This document shows, piece after piece, positions 27,992 to 39,951 of a stretch of 64,000 bases of DNA. Each line of letters starts with the position of its first letter. Within the stretch, counting starts at the first letter, position 1. Below the pieces are notes generated by a model. The model did not search any database, was not told the origin of the DNA, and worked only from the letters and a program-made list of their open reading frames with translations. A program made the translations under genes and the position numbers. The DNA is from Amanita rubescens (Eukaryota > Basidiomycota > Agaricomycetes > Agaricales > Amanitaceae): assembly GCA_015039365.1 (NCBI GenBank), contig WION01000005.1, forward strand, positions 124,001 to 188,000, in the 5' to 3' direction.

Positions 27992-28877
27992 GTGAGGACT
28001 CGTGTATGCAAAGTAATGTGGTTGTCAAGAAGAAAAAGAGATTGTAACGCATGTCACGCTCGGCGCCGTGTGAAAAAACTCGAACTTAATAGACTGCAGA
28101 ACCCGACGTACATCCGTGTCGTGAACTTCTAGTCGGCTTTGAACGCGGAAGTATCGGCGTGACAACTTTGTAGGTTAGCACCATTACATAAGCCGTTGTG
28201 ACATAAAGATTACCAGTTTTTTTTTTTTTTAATAGAAAGGTGATTTCATACTAAGATTACCAGTCGCACTGAGTAACTGCGTTGCACAACGTTGCCTGGG
28301 TATGACCATTTGATCCTTCCTTTCAAGTGTGCCGCCCTCAGTCCACGACCGCTTCCAATATTTTGGCCCCTTGTCTGGTAGACATGCGACTCGAACCACT
28401 CGTTACAACTTATAGTTCTTACCTTACCTACTCGTCAAGCATCAACCGCTACGAACGAAGACCCAGCACGGACTCAAGTGTAAAGACGATTACCAAGTTC
28501 AAGACCTAGAGAATTACAGCATCTAGTCTCAATACGAGTACGTTTTCCGTAAGTCTCTCAGTGGATTTTCTTAAAACTTAAAATTTGATGGGCAATATGC
28601 GGCTCGTTACAGATGGTGATGTGGTTGGAAATTGGGATTGCTTCTTTCGATCTCCCCAGGTAGAATCACGCTCTACCGGCGAACGAGACACCTGTGAATT
28701 GAGCCTAATATAAGATAAACGCGCCCAGCAAGGTGAGAAGATCAACAACGGAACCCGCCCTCGATTCATTATACCATCTCAAAGTGCGCGATACGCACAA
28801 TATAAAGATACTAAAATATGTCAAGCTTCATCTCATAGGTGCGAGATGGTCGCGAAGGATATAGACCATTACCCACT
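27992..28877. other. Intergenic region with a small poly(T) insertion flanked by direct repeats
   Basis: No gene is supported. At 28217-28230 there is a run of 14 T. A perfect 12-bp direct repeat, AAGATTACCAGT, lies at 28206-28217 and 28253-28264. The arrangement looks like a short retroposed insertion with a target-site duplication. Confidence 0.55.
28206..28264 (-). mobile_element. Possible truncated retroinsertion with 12-bp target-site duplication
   Basis: Read on the minus strand, a segment of about 22 nt is followed by a poly(A) tract of about 14, and the whole is bounded by two copies of a 12-bp repeat. This is the signature left by target-primed reverse transcription, here extremely 5'-truncated. 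There is no coding capacity and the source RNA cannot be identified from 22 nt. Confidence 0.45.
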
Positions 28878-30407
28878 TCATGTATTGTTTGTAAGTACAT
28901 CCTCCATATTACGACGCACTACATCGGTCAAATTCTTGCCGATTAAGACGACCTTCCCTGGATCCGGGATCCCCAATATGTCCTCCACTTTAATATCGAG
29001 CTTTTCTAGTTCATACATACTTCTTACCCCTTGCAAGACGTACTGCTCTCCTGTATCAAGAGTGAAGACACCCTTGCAGCGTAACACCTGTATATCTAAC
29101 TGTTCATTGCTTGCTGGAAGTTGGTTCTCCCATAAGACGGTCCTTATCCACGCGTCGAATCTATCCAATTGATCTCTTGTAAGAATAGGGGAACGTGACT
29201 TGCAGGCTTGAAATGCCGCGAAGTGTATAATGCGTTGTTTCCGTATCGTGTTTATGGAGGTGGTTGTCTTCAGAGGTTTCATTGGATTTTTCTCCAGTGG
29301 CTTGGTGTGAGCATGACTCCGTTGTCATCGACATTTGTTCGCGGACTTGTGGTACTGGTGCATAGGCAGATATTCCGATAATACATTTCAAGTCAATCTC
29401 CCCGCGTATCGTTTGGTACATAGGTGCAACCGGATTGATCTTGCGGATAAGCTGCTCTGTTTCTGCAAGGGTATCACGAGATATAAGATCGACTTTGTTG
29501 ACGAGGATCACGTCTGAACCCGCAATTTGGCTGTTCAATGTAAGGGAAACAGTTTGGGATGATAAGAGCATGTGTTGCCTACCGAAGGCTCTCTCCTATT
29601 TTCAATGCATCGGTGGAATGATCCTCTTCCATTTGCTGGAACGGATGGTCAGGAACGGTAACCCTTCAACACTGATATGAGTATCACCTGTTTTCCAAAG
29701 ACAGCATCCACAACGCATACGACACCATCCAGCACAATGTCCCGGCCGAGACCCGTCGCAAATTCTTCATTATGCCAGAAAATGGAGGCGATAGGCCCTG
29801 GATCCGCCAAGCCCGTGGTCTCGAGTAATATGTAATCAAAAGCGCCTTTGCGTTTCATGAGCTTCTCGATCGCAGCGATACCTGCATCTTTGATGCTGCA
29901 GCATAGACAACCATTGGCAAGCTCCAAAAACTCCTCGGATTGTTCTGCTGAAGGATCATCGGGCGAAGACACGTTGATTGCTTTGGCTTTTGGATGTTCC
30001 TTAAGTGAAGGCGATGATTATGTGAAATGTATCCACGGACCTTCGATATCCTATCTTGACGTGAATACGGATAAGATTGGCGTGTAGGGGAAATAACATA
30101 CTGCAGTATCACCAAACTCATTCATTATGACTGCAATACGATAGCCATGTTGTTCCGTCAGGATGCGCCTAAAGAGTCGGATTAATAACACCCCTTACGT
30201 ATAGGCTTACGCGGGATACATACTTGAGTAATGTCGACTTGCCTGCGCCCAAAAAGCCACAGATGATGGTGAGTGGGACACGGCCATGTTGCACGACGTC
30301 ACTGCTTCCAGGATCATCGCGTTCAATGAGAGTTCTTTCATTGATTCAGCAGTTGAAATGAAACATGAAATTGCCCGGACTTACGGAACCTCATCGTCAG
30401 AGTCCAT
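28878..30407 (-). CDS. ZNG1: CobW/COG0523 metallochaperone GTPase (ZNG1-like)
   Basis: ZNG1-type G3E GTPases deliver zinc to client enzymes such as methionine aminopeptidase. Motifs are the P-loop GFLGAGKSTLL, the metal-binding GCLCCS (CxCC), ETTGLADPGPI and the G4 motif NKVD. The C-terminal CobW domain includes FDAWIRTVLWE and VLRCKGVF. Six exons: 30385-30407, 30224-30334, 30102-30168, 29688-29999, 29583-29635 and 28878-29530. A +1 change is needed in the run of four G (plus strand) at 29188-29191, joining GISSLQVTFP to ILTRDQLDRFD. Without it the sum is 405 codons plus stop. A His-rich stretch (DNHLHKHDTETTHYT) lies before the C-terminal domain, typical of the family. Divergent from the STYX-like gene, 147 bp apart. 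Confidence 0.93.
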
Positions 30408-30554
30408 ATCGAAATGACTCTCTCGGCGACGGACACTGACAGGGTCGCAAGGTTATACTAATTAGATCACGTGTCCACCCATTTATGTATAGGATTCGCC
30501 TCGCCCCCGCACTTCCTCTCTCCTTCTCGGGTTATTTTCTCATCCACTACGCAA
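30408..30554. promoter_or_regulatory. Shared intergenic region of ZNG1 and the STYX-like gene
   Basis: 147 bp lie between divergent start codons. Shared promoter function is inferred from the spacing; no specific site is recognised. Confidence 0.4.
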
Positions 30555-31617
30555 ATGACAATGTCACAGTTAACAAGCGATCAAGTCCGAGCCATGATTC
30601 AAGGGCCATCAGATGTCGAGTGGAGGTAGAGCCGTTCCTCTTCGCCACAACCAACAATAGGCCGCGCCGTCGGCACGCTAACACCATTTCATTGCCTTTG
30701 CGCATGTTCCAGGTATGAAATGAGGCGAGAATGTCAAGAGATAATCCCAAATCTTTATTTGGGCCCATTCGTCGCTTCCAAGTCTCTTGAGACCCTGCAA
30801 GGACTACAAATCACTCATATGTTGCGTAACTAGTCTCCTAGCTTGATTAACCATGATTGGGACTAATTTCGCGTTTTGACTTGCGTTTAGCGTGTGTATC
30901 CGAGATGCCAAGGAAGCATTCTCTGTTCGGCCCCGGTTTCAGGAGCATTTCGCGTACCTCGTCCTTGACGTCCAAGACAATGAGGAACAAAATCTCATTC
31001 GTCTCTTTCCTGGGTAAGTTCGTCTAATCTCATTTTATCTAGTCTGCTGAACGTGCCGCCCATAGAGCTAAGGCTTTTATTGACTCCGCCATCTCCCAAG
31101 GGGGACGTGTCTTAGTTCACTGCAACGGTGTGTGCCCCTGCCTCAAGACGCCAATCTCCGATTAAATGCCATTACTAATTATAGGAGGCATAAGTCTGTC
31201 GCCGGCGTTTGTAGTGATGTTTGTAATGCAGCATCATCAGCTGTCGTGGGAAGACGCTTTGCACTTTCGTTCAGAATCGTAGATATTGCATCTCCCCGAA
31301 CGGAGGCTTCTTAACCCAGATCAAGGTTCGTTGAGTTAAAATAAACTGATATGAAATTTACCTAACCTTGCTTTGCTCAGGAATACGAAGCCATTTACAA
31401 AGCTAGTCTCGCCGTTTCATCGTATCCGGCAACACACCGCACTATCTCACGACGGAAACGGGAAGACGATGGCGATGACGATGACACTAACAGGTTCGGT
31501 ATTAGCCTGTATTTGTAATTTGTCTAACCTTTTTGCAGAGAGGATGACAGAAAACGTATCCTAGTTCAGAGCGAACCGAGCTTCTATAATAACTCAAATG
31601 CAATGGAAATATCATAG
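30555..31617 (+). CDS. STYX: STYX-like dual-specificity pseudophosphatase
   Basis: The protein has a dual-specificity phosphatase fold of the STYX group: IIPNLYLGPFVASKSLETL, the signature VLVHCNGGISLSPAF, then RRYCISPNGGFLTQIKEYEAIY, which is the STYX-type C-terminal block. In the CX5R loop the Cys is kept but the Arg is Leu (C-NGGIS-L), so catalysis is unlikely. Seven exons: 30555-30625, 30713-30820, 30891-31013, 31066-31127, 31185-31325, 31381-31493 and 31539-31617. A +1 change is needed in the T run at 31265-31267 (ALHF/VQNRR). Discounting it gives 231 codons plus stop. Human STYX instead lacks the Cys (Gly) and keeps the Arg. The gene is convergent with HUT1, the stops being about 40 bp apart. 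Confidence 0.88.
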
Positions 31618-31658
31618 ATGCGACAGACAACTCGATGCATCGTTATCTTTACTCTTGG

Positions 31659-33186
31659 TTACTGCTCTGTGGTCATTGGCTCATACCCCATATATAGCGA
31701 TTTTAAACATTCTATTATTATCTGAGCTACAGAGACTTGATTTTTGCCTTTTCTTTTTCTTGAATAACTCGTTTTGCATGAACGTCTACATTCCTCTTCA
31801 GCTTGATGGACGACGATCACATCCAAACACATACCTTTCCGTTTTACGAATGCCTTCTACTGATATCCCAGCAAAAACCACTGCCGCCCCCAACCATTGG
31901 CCCGGAGTCAACTTGTGCTTGTAGACAGCCACTGATAGTAGCATAGTGAATAGTTTACGTGTTAATGTAATAGTCCTGTATCAATATATCAAAATAGAAT
32001 TCTCAGGAACCGACGGTCACTTACACTAATGTAAGCGAACCGAAATGCTGCAGCGTCTCAAAGATGAAAAGTTGTCCGAGGGCGCCAGGTGAATGTATAT
32101 TGTGCAAGGGGTATAATGATAGACGGGTGAGTCCTGACAAACGCTAGAGCGCCTGCCAATTCCGTTCTTCCATCCGTGGAAGGATGGATGACGGGAATGT
32201 AGGGAAGAGGCAAGACAGACAGAAAAGTGGAGATTGTCGTGCAAAACAGATTAATCCAGAACATCATTTGCTGCCCCGTCACTTTATGTCTTGAGAATAT
32301 CTCGTCCTGTGTAGAATTCACGGCACCGTCAAGGGCCAGATTAATTAGGAGGTATGTTGTCCCGATTAAATTCGCATATGGCGACTTGCATGCCATTGGT
32401 ATTGGCATTTCCATGTGACTTGGCCTTTCCTTTCTTTTCGTCGCCAAGTCCCATGAAAATGGTGATACCTGTTGTGACCATTAACACGACGAGGTACTTG
32501 TGCGGTGCGAATTTGCGACGGTACAGCAAGACGTTCATTATCATGACCGGCACGAGCTTGCACGACTTGCCGAGTACCATCGCCGGATAAGAGATGTAGG
32601 ATAGAGCAGCGAAGCCAAAGGGTGCCGCCGAGGTGATGAAAACGGAGCATTGAAGGTAGCGCAGAAGGAGCTCCCGCGTAGGAATAGCGGCGATCGACTC
32701 TTGCAACGTGGTGAACGGAACCATTCTGGTGCCCATTGACCACTTGTTTGCTTTTCTCCTTCTCTGCTCTCTCCGGGTCTACGTGGACGAGTCCGAGACT
32801 TTGCGATAGCGTCTCGCCTGATTTACGCCGCAGTGATATATAACAGAAAGCCGATATCGAGCATAGGAAACTTTGACATGTTCCCATAAATAGCGGGGAC
32901 TTGAATTTATCCGAAGACGACCCATCTATGGATTTAAACGGAACGGACACTGATTATGGCACATTAGTTTGTTGAGAGCAGGCGGGGAATGTCATTCCTC
33001 ACATCGTTCTTGGGCAATCGCCCATAGCTAGAACAATCGTTCATTTTAGGGGCGCGCCTCTAATGACGAACAGGGGACATTACCAAGAACATAGAATAGA
33101 CTCCAGCTACACATACTAGCAGTCTTCTCTGAGGGTAAGCGTCGTTATAGGCGGCGCCATTGTCAGGCTTACCGGAGGAATGCCAT
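31659..33186 (-). CDS. HUT1: UDP-galactose transporter homologue HUT1 (SLC35B1 type)
   Basis: A multi-span ER membrane protein of the UAA nucleotide-sugar transporter family. A 14-nt first exon (33173-33186) begins the sequence [21 protein letters not shown]. Further exons are 33084-33126, 33003-33027, 32025-32949, 31835-31975 and 31659-31785. Family blocks are [44 protein letters not shown] and [13 protein letters not shown]. The large exon needs three +1 changes: near 32735, at 32378-32390 and at 32083-32092. The summed length then fits 423 codons plus stop. The last exon, giving a basic tail of about 40 residues, is my weakest splice choice, and an earlier stop is possible. Confidence 0.85.
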
Positions 33187-33781
33187 TAGCCTGGGTATCA
33201 AGAAGTGGAAGGAGGTGACGATTACGACATTTGCTGTTGTTCAATTCAGGATAACGTCAACGTGTCCTTTGATCGTCGGCCCGGCCCGGTTGCAGTGCTC
33301 CTCCTGGCCTGCGCTCTTTTTATTTCAGTCTAACCTGTGCCAGGCCCACAAGCACCAAAGTACGCCCTGATAAATCTACGCTAAGTTTACGCTGTTTCAG
33401 AATCTTTCTTTAGACTCGCAAAATTAACTTCCGAGTATCACGTTAACACCTGCGGTTCCTAGTACCATGGACACCAGTGGACACCCAACTACATGCACAA
33501 TTGTGTACGACGACTGAGCGATCAACCCCGGCTTCATCAGCATCAGCCCAGTTGATTTCACAACCCGCCCCGTCCATCATACCAGATCATACCATCAGCC
33601 GGCTTGCAGGATCAACAGCGGAAAGTTGAATGATCACAAGATTCAATATCCTCTTATTTGTTGGCCATTTTTGAATACAGGTGCCTATTGATGCCAGTTT
33701 CATATTTAAATTGGCATCGCTCTTGGATCGCTTTGCTTTGCTCTCGTCCCAGGGTGCCCCCGCTTCTCAGCCCGCACTTAC
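33187..33781. other. Intergenic region without a supportable gene
   Basis: No coding motif is seen. It should hold the HUT1 promoter and possibly upstream exons of the gene at 33782. Confidence 0.4.
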
Positions 33782-34232
33782 ATGGTTGTCCCCGTCGGTG
33801 CTATCGTCGGTGGCATTGGAGCAGCTACCGTGCTTTTAACCCTCCTCGCGCTAAGCCTCCACGCATGGCACAGAAAGCGCGTTCGCGTAGCCGCCACACA
33901 ACGTCGTGTTGACCAATTCAACTATGTCTGCACCTTTGCCACCCCAACTTCATTCTCATCCCTCATCGATCACCGCATCCTCTTTCTCTTCTCCAACTTT
34001 CGTAAGCGAAGCGGGACGAGGCCGCTTCCAGCAGGCTTTGCCGGCTATCCGAGAGCTGAACGGCACTCCATCGCGATTCAGTCCCCGTGGGCAAGGGATC
34101 AACGATTGCTCTCGAACGAACTACCGTTCCCTCAGGCTCATCAACTATCAAGGGACGACTGATACACTACCACCACCACCATCCATATTATGCTGGTTGA
34201 CGCGGATTTTCCAGTCCATCACAGAGGGCTAA
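33782..34232 (+). CDS. Possible small protein with one transmembrane segment
   Basis: A hydrophobic segment, VPVGAIVGGIGAATVLLTLL, is followed at once by a basic stretch (HAWHRKRVRV). This layout is common in fungal single-pass surface proteins. The frame from 33782 ends at 34162. A second frame, open from about 33906 to 34232, is rich in Ser, Pro and Arg and would continue the protein after a +1 change near 33906-33930. An upstream signal-peptide exon would be expected but I cannot fix it. The family is unknown. Confidence 0.3.
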
Positions 34233-34418
34233 AATCGTTTTGGCCAAACTTGCAACATACGATGAGCCATCAGACTTGCGACTTTTCGACTTTTCGGAGG
34301 ATGTCACAGTACTTGTATCCACACTCCTGATATATCCACGTCTGTACCCTTATACTTTCATATACGATATCTTGACAGGATAGGCACTCGTATTACAAGT
34401 GCGATAGATGTGCATAGT

Positions 34419-37400
34419 TTACTCCCTCAACCATCCTCCATTTTCCCAATCGTATCCTGAGCAGTAAACATCCTTCCGCCTCTGCATTGGATCGATCACA
34501 CCCTGAAGAATAGTCTTCAGTCGGTTGAAATCAATCGGCTTTAGTATCCATCCATCCATTCCATGTCCGAGCAGCTCTGGATGTTGTTTCTCGGTTAAAG
34601 AGGCCGAGACTGCGAAAATTGGTATACGGCGATTAAGCACATGAGACAGTCGCCGTTGTTGGGGGATATCACTTTGGGTTGGTGTTTTCTGTTTCTCAAA
34701 CTCACGTATACGTTGCGTTGCTTCAAAACCATTCAATATTGGCATCCTGCGGGAATGTAAGCAGTTGCGCATGCAAATATGGAAAGATAGCCGACTGGAT
34801 GTCCATCAGAATCGCATCAAACTCCTGATCAGCCTCAATTTGCGCTAATCCCTCCCGGCCATTAGTGGCGTTGACTACTATATGACCATTCAGACGAAGT
34901 CGCTTTGTTAGGATAGCTCGGTTGATAAGGTCATCCTGTATTAACGCGGAGAATGTAGCTGGCATTGAAGTGCGCCAAGGGGACTCACCTCAACGACCAA
35001 TACTCTCAATTGTGGCGGTGATTGATGATCTGCCACAGCTGGTGATTGTGGCGGAACATTCGTCTCCTGGTTGCCTAATTTTGCATCCCTAGGGCCTGGT
35101 GGTTCGGTAGCAAATCGATCGGGTACATTGTTCGCGGCACCTTGGAAGGAAAAGTTATTGAGCAATTCATGAATGTCGCGATCTACCACCTCGACGCTGC
35201 TAGCGGAGGGGCCGGGTAATGATGAACGTGCATTAGGTTCGCTTTTCCCCTGACCGGGAAGCGCGAGCGGTATGAAGCATGTGAAACAGCTTCCTTCTCC
35301 GACTTCTGATTCTACACGCAACTGCCCTTTCAATTGTTCTACGTTCCGCGCCACCACTGCTAAGCCTAAACCTAAGTATTGGCGGGAGCCTGATGAACGA
35401 ATGACCTAGGGAAACGCAGCGATGTGATTTCTCACCAATTCCTGTTTCCTCACTGCTGTGCGATCCACTTGATTCTACTTTCTCGAACTCCCTGAAGATC
35501 ATTTGCAGTTTCGACGTTGGAATGCCACACCCAGTATCCGCAACAACCATTTCAAGTGTTATTTCTTCATCGCCTTGAACTTTCTTGGGTCCTTCAAACG
35601 CCTTGCAACGCACCGAGATTGATCCTGCCGCCGTGTATTTGACTGCAAATAACGTTAGGTACATGGCGGACTGAAGTTGGATACTCAATGTCTTACCAGC
35701 ATTCGCACTCAGGTTTTGCACGACGGTCTTAATCTTCCTCGCATCACCCACAAGCGTCTCAGGACTGTTGCCGAGATCAACTTCGAACTTAATACGGCGT
35801 CTCTCTGCCTCCCGGCGGTATAGGTACGTTGCCTCCCAAATCGTAGTGTGTAGGTTGAACGATTCATTAAACGACGTTTCGGCTCCGGTCTCCAGTCGCG
35901 TTAAATCCTATTCAAGTTGGTAAATACGTCTTATGTGCAATGGGGCACGTACTAGAAGGTCATTAATGGTGAATAGAAGACTCTGTATAATGGATTCTTG
36001 AGTACTGAAATCATTGCCGTCTACTTACTCACTTTCGACGCAGTATATGTCTGGGTCAAATTCTTTCTCGTCTCTTCATCCAATGCACCATTCAGCGCCA
36101 TCTGCAAGTAGCTTCATTGATGTAAGTTAGCGTTTTTAGGGGGTATCATCGGGTACAAACTTGATAATATGGTTCAGTGGCGTTCGAACTGATAGTTTGG
36201 TTACGCAACGCTTTCCCGTTAGGCACAGCACGTACCCTCATGATTCGCATTTGATAGCAAGAGGCTTGTCAACTTCGTCTTAGCAGCATCCTCCTTGTTC
36301 CTCCACACCTCGATGAACTTTCAAAACGGGTCAGCACATTGACATCAAAAACTTTAAGGAAAGGAGGGCGAACTTTTCCGTACACTAAGGCCAGTACACC
36401 CGCCGTTTCCAATTGTTCGGCTGTCCACGCTCTAGAGCGCCCTACTACCGTTTCCGACCACGCTTTAAAGGATTTTCGCGGTTCTAATACAGATCTTTGC
36501 TCAGTCTCGCTGTCTTTGTACGGTTTTCCAGCCCAGTGAACATCGTGCTTCTGTCCTCTGCGGAGGAAGGCAATGAAGTCCTTTCCACCATTGGATAAAG
36601 GAACGTAAAGGAGGCCTGCGATGACTTCTAGCTCTGTATAACTTCAGCGATATTCCAGTTTTGGAAACAAAACGACCCACTGGTAAACAGTTTGGGCAAA
36701 TCGGGAAAGTCAACAGTAAAGGCTTGAGATACTTCGATATTCCTAAATTTGTTTCAATAAGCGCTGCCGCTTGAACGTTGGTGATGCTCACGTAAATTGC
36801 TTTAATCGTAGATATTCAGCTACAATCAATATCTCTTGTCCATGTTGATCTGGTCCGAGAATCTTTGCGCCTTCTCCAATTATCAGTATGCCAAAATCTG
36901 CATCGAAAAGACCCAGAAGATCATCGACGTTGCTAATAATGTGTCCACTCTAAGATCAACTCCATAAATCAGTTTATCGGATGAAGAGAAATGGACTGAA
37001 GTTTTGGAGTTAACTCACATGCTGACGATCGGATTCAATGCTGTTAATCTCGTCAAAAAGTCAAATGATGGTTTTAACTCGGAGCCCAGAGAATTTACCA
37101 ATTTTTTGGTGTGCAATCGCTCAGCGTAACTTAGACGCTCTACGTTCCGTGATATTGCTTGACTTAATAATCGTAGCATCTGGCGGACAGGAAACGATAC
37201 GCGGATTCCACGATCGCCGTAAGCAAGACATGACACCAGCCCCCAAAGTTGACCAGAAACAATGATTGACTGAAACGACTGAATTATAAATCCGATCTCA
37301 AAATGCAGATAAATACTCACGAGTGACATGGATGCGCGTACACCCATATTTTCCAAATCTAGAAATGTAAGAAAGGGTAAAAAAAGGGTAAAAAACTCTT

Positions 37401-39910
37401 ACATTTGAGATGGATTGGGCTCATAGCCCGAATGTAACAATGGGTCATATTCTACCCATGTTGAGGTCGGTATTAGTATGGAGTGTGCAACAGACGTACC
37501 AGTGGGGTACGTAGGTCTTCTTCATTTTTGACAATGAGACGTGCCGTTGGTTGAGTGCGATCATAAAGTAACCGGACCTTATCTGTTTTGGTCGTGAGTT
37601 ATTAGTTTTGACTTGTTTCCGAAAAGCGTACTAAGAGCATATAACTGCCTGGCCTGTATTTCGTCATGGACTGAGCATTAAATCGTGTGTAGGGTGACTC
37701 ACCTGAGCAGGTATATCGCTGGCCGGAAAATGTAGTCCGCTGTATAAATCTTTGGACTGGCTCTGATCTACAAGCTCAGCCACAACTTTTCCATTCCACA
37801 CTTCGTCGAATTGATAGATGAGCACTCTGTGGAACTGAGTTAAATCCTTAATAATCCCGACTACGACCTTGAGAAACGTATCCAGGTCAGGCGCTGCATC
37901 AAATTGCTCATTTATCTGACTCATGATCGCGAATGTCTCCATCATCCCGATCCCGCCTATGTTCCCCGCCTGGTCGTACGAGCGGTAGAGCCCCATTGAT
38001 CCGATTCGCGAACCACGCCGCAGCCGCTCTAATGCTGGTAGTGGCTTGGAATAGCTTGTGGTACTTTCCAAGATAACTTCCGTATTTGGGACCCATTCAG
38101 CCTCTACATGAGATGCCGGAGAAGTAGGGTCAATCACTCTCTCCCGGCGGATTGAGTTGCCGGAAAGCTGGCTACTCTGTTCATGATCCGTTGAAAATTG
38201 ATCCAGTCCACGGCTTGAAGCGGAACCGGAGGGTGGGTATAAAGGGTTGATTGTATCACGCTCAAGCTCAAACTCCATGATAATGAGGCCTAAACCAAGT
38301 TTGCTGTTTGATGCGCCCGCCCGATGCATTGCGCACCAGCAAGTCCATGTCCGCCTGCTATCCCGACTGCGACGCTTCTCACCAGGTAATGCGGATCCTG
38401 GTTCGCCCCATCCAGTGAGTAGAAATACATGGGGGCTTTCTTCCTCGTCATCAGAAGCTGACCCAGGATCGCTTAAAAATCGAATATTTTCCCATAACAA
38501 ATGTGCTGAAGAATCAGGGAGCGCCTCTGTGAAGCACGACAGCGAGAATAGATACGACGGTGGTAAGCCGAGTAATGCTGTGGAATTCTGCAACTAAATT
38601 CAACAATATGCGATACCGCGCACCAAAATGAACACACCTCTGAAACCTGCTGAACGACTAAAGCATTCTCCGTCTCTTCCATTGCCATGAGAACTCCAAA
38701 TGCTTGTACAGCACCAGGAGTTCGGATTGGCTATGAACTAGCTTTCAATACAGCGGCTAACACCACAGATAAGATAACTACCTCGTCTTCGCATCTTCGA
38801 AATTCGCCTTCTCTCCCTATTATAACGTGGTGGCCATACTCATCTTGGGCGTGTTGAAAACGAAATGTTGAATGCACAGTAGCCTGCGTGGAAGACTCCC
38901 TGCGTTCAATAGATGGCCCAGAAGTGCGTGTATCCAACGTCGTTGGCTCATTTCCCATTTGATGACGATTGGAAGAAATTAGTGTAGATGATGACTCATC
39001 GCTCTGTGGAGAGGGAGACGCAAAGACAGGAGATAAGTGTACAAAGCCACATTCGGAAGGATTGAACGGTAGGACGAGTACGTCATCCTCAAGCATGTGA
39101 GCGGTTGAAGGAATATCCCCAATATGATCTGTAGTCGTCTCTGCATCGGCATCTACGTAGCTGGATGATTCATATATAGAGACGCTCATTGTCGTTGAAG
39201 ATGGATAAGTCGAACCCATTGTCTCTAAATTTTTCTGTGCCACATTCAACGTTGTAGTAGACCCATTCATTGGAGCACGAGTAGACGAGGATGGGGGTGT
39301 GTCGGCACCAGAAAAAACAGCCGGCAATGGTTGTGCTGATTCCTCGCCAGAGAATAGCTGCAAGTCTGAGAAACGCCGAGTCGGCGCGGGACAGATATCA
39401 GATGGTTCGCCTGCATCATGGGCCGAAGTTAAATTCTCCATAGTTGAGGGTTGACCAGAGCTCAGAACGCGTGATTCCCTGGCTGAATCAAGAAAAGAGC
39501 GGGCGAGACTGGTTGTTAGGCCCGAGGCTAAGTCTGTAACGGATAGTTGCTGTTCCGCGTTGGAATGAACGAGTCCGGAACGATGTTCACTGTACGATAA
39601 TGACATTGTACTTTCAGTTGGGGTTGATGGGCTCCCGGCGGGTTGTATATCACTGAGAAGAGACCTTATGGGATAAACAAATGATGAAGAGGGTCTGAGG
39701 CTTGGAGATTCACGCTCATCCCGCATGATAGGTAAGAGACGCGAAGCGCAAGGGACGAGAGGAAACGTTGTTAACTTGTGTCGGACTAATGGCGGTTACA
39801 CGTGATCGGGAACCAAAATGAGATGATCGGCGGTGTACCGTGTCACGAGAACCATGCGGTGCAATGTAATGAACAGCTTCTGATGGATTTAGTATTACAA
39901 CGTCAACCAT
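34419..39910 (-). CDS. fphA: Fungal phytochrome: red-light photoreceptor hybrid histidine kinase
   Basis: Fungal phytochromes bind biliverdin and signal through a histidine kinase and a receiver domain. Exon 1 starts at 39910 and a Ser/Thr-rich region follows (about 38780-39713). The PAS domain begins RRCEDE, spliced to PIRTPGAVQAFGVL; this CxxEP Cys is the expected biliverdin ligand. The GAF domain includes FHRVLIYQFDEVW and SGLHFPASDIPAQ, then THCYIRAMSPIHLKY. The PHY domain ends near WAGKPYKDS and FKAWSETVVG. The H-box is NHEVRTPLNHII. The ATPase boxes are ADTGCGIPTSK and TGIGLGLAVV. The receiver has LRVLVVEDD and the phospho-acceptor FDAILMDIQMP. Introns are about 47-55 nt. The intron near 36635-36685 and a GTCGGC donor near 34797 were placed by frame. 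I read the gene as intact; the exon 1/2 border (63-nt intron ending at 39714, or a +1) is unsure. Confidence 0.93.
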
Positions 39911-39951
39911 GGTTTACTCGGAAACGAGAAATATACAACCTTCAGGTCTAG

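Noticed and set aside
36630..36700. Apparent stop in the phytochrome PHY domain
   Set aside because: A 47-nt intron starting GTGGGT restores frame and joins PDLPKLFT to LEVIAGLLYVP.
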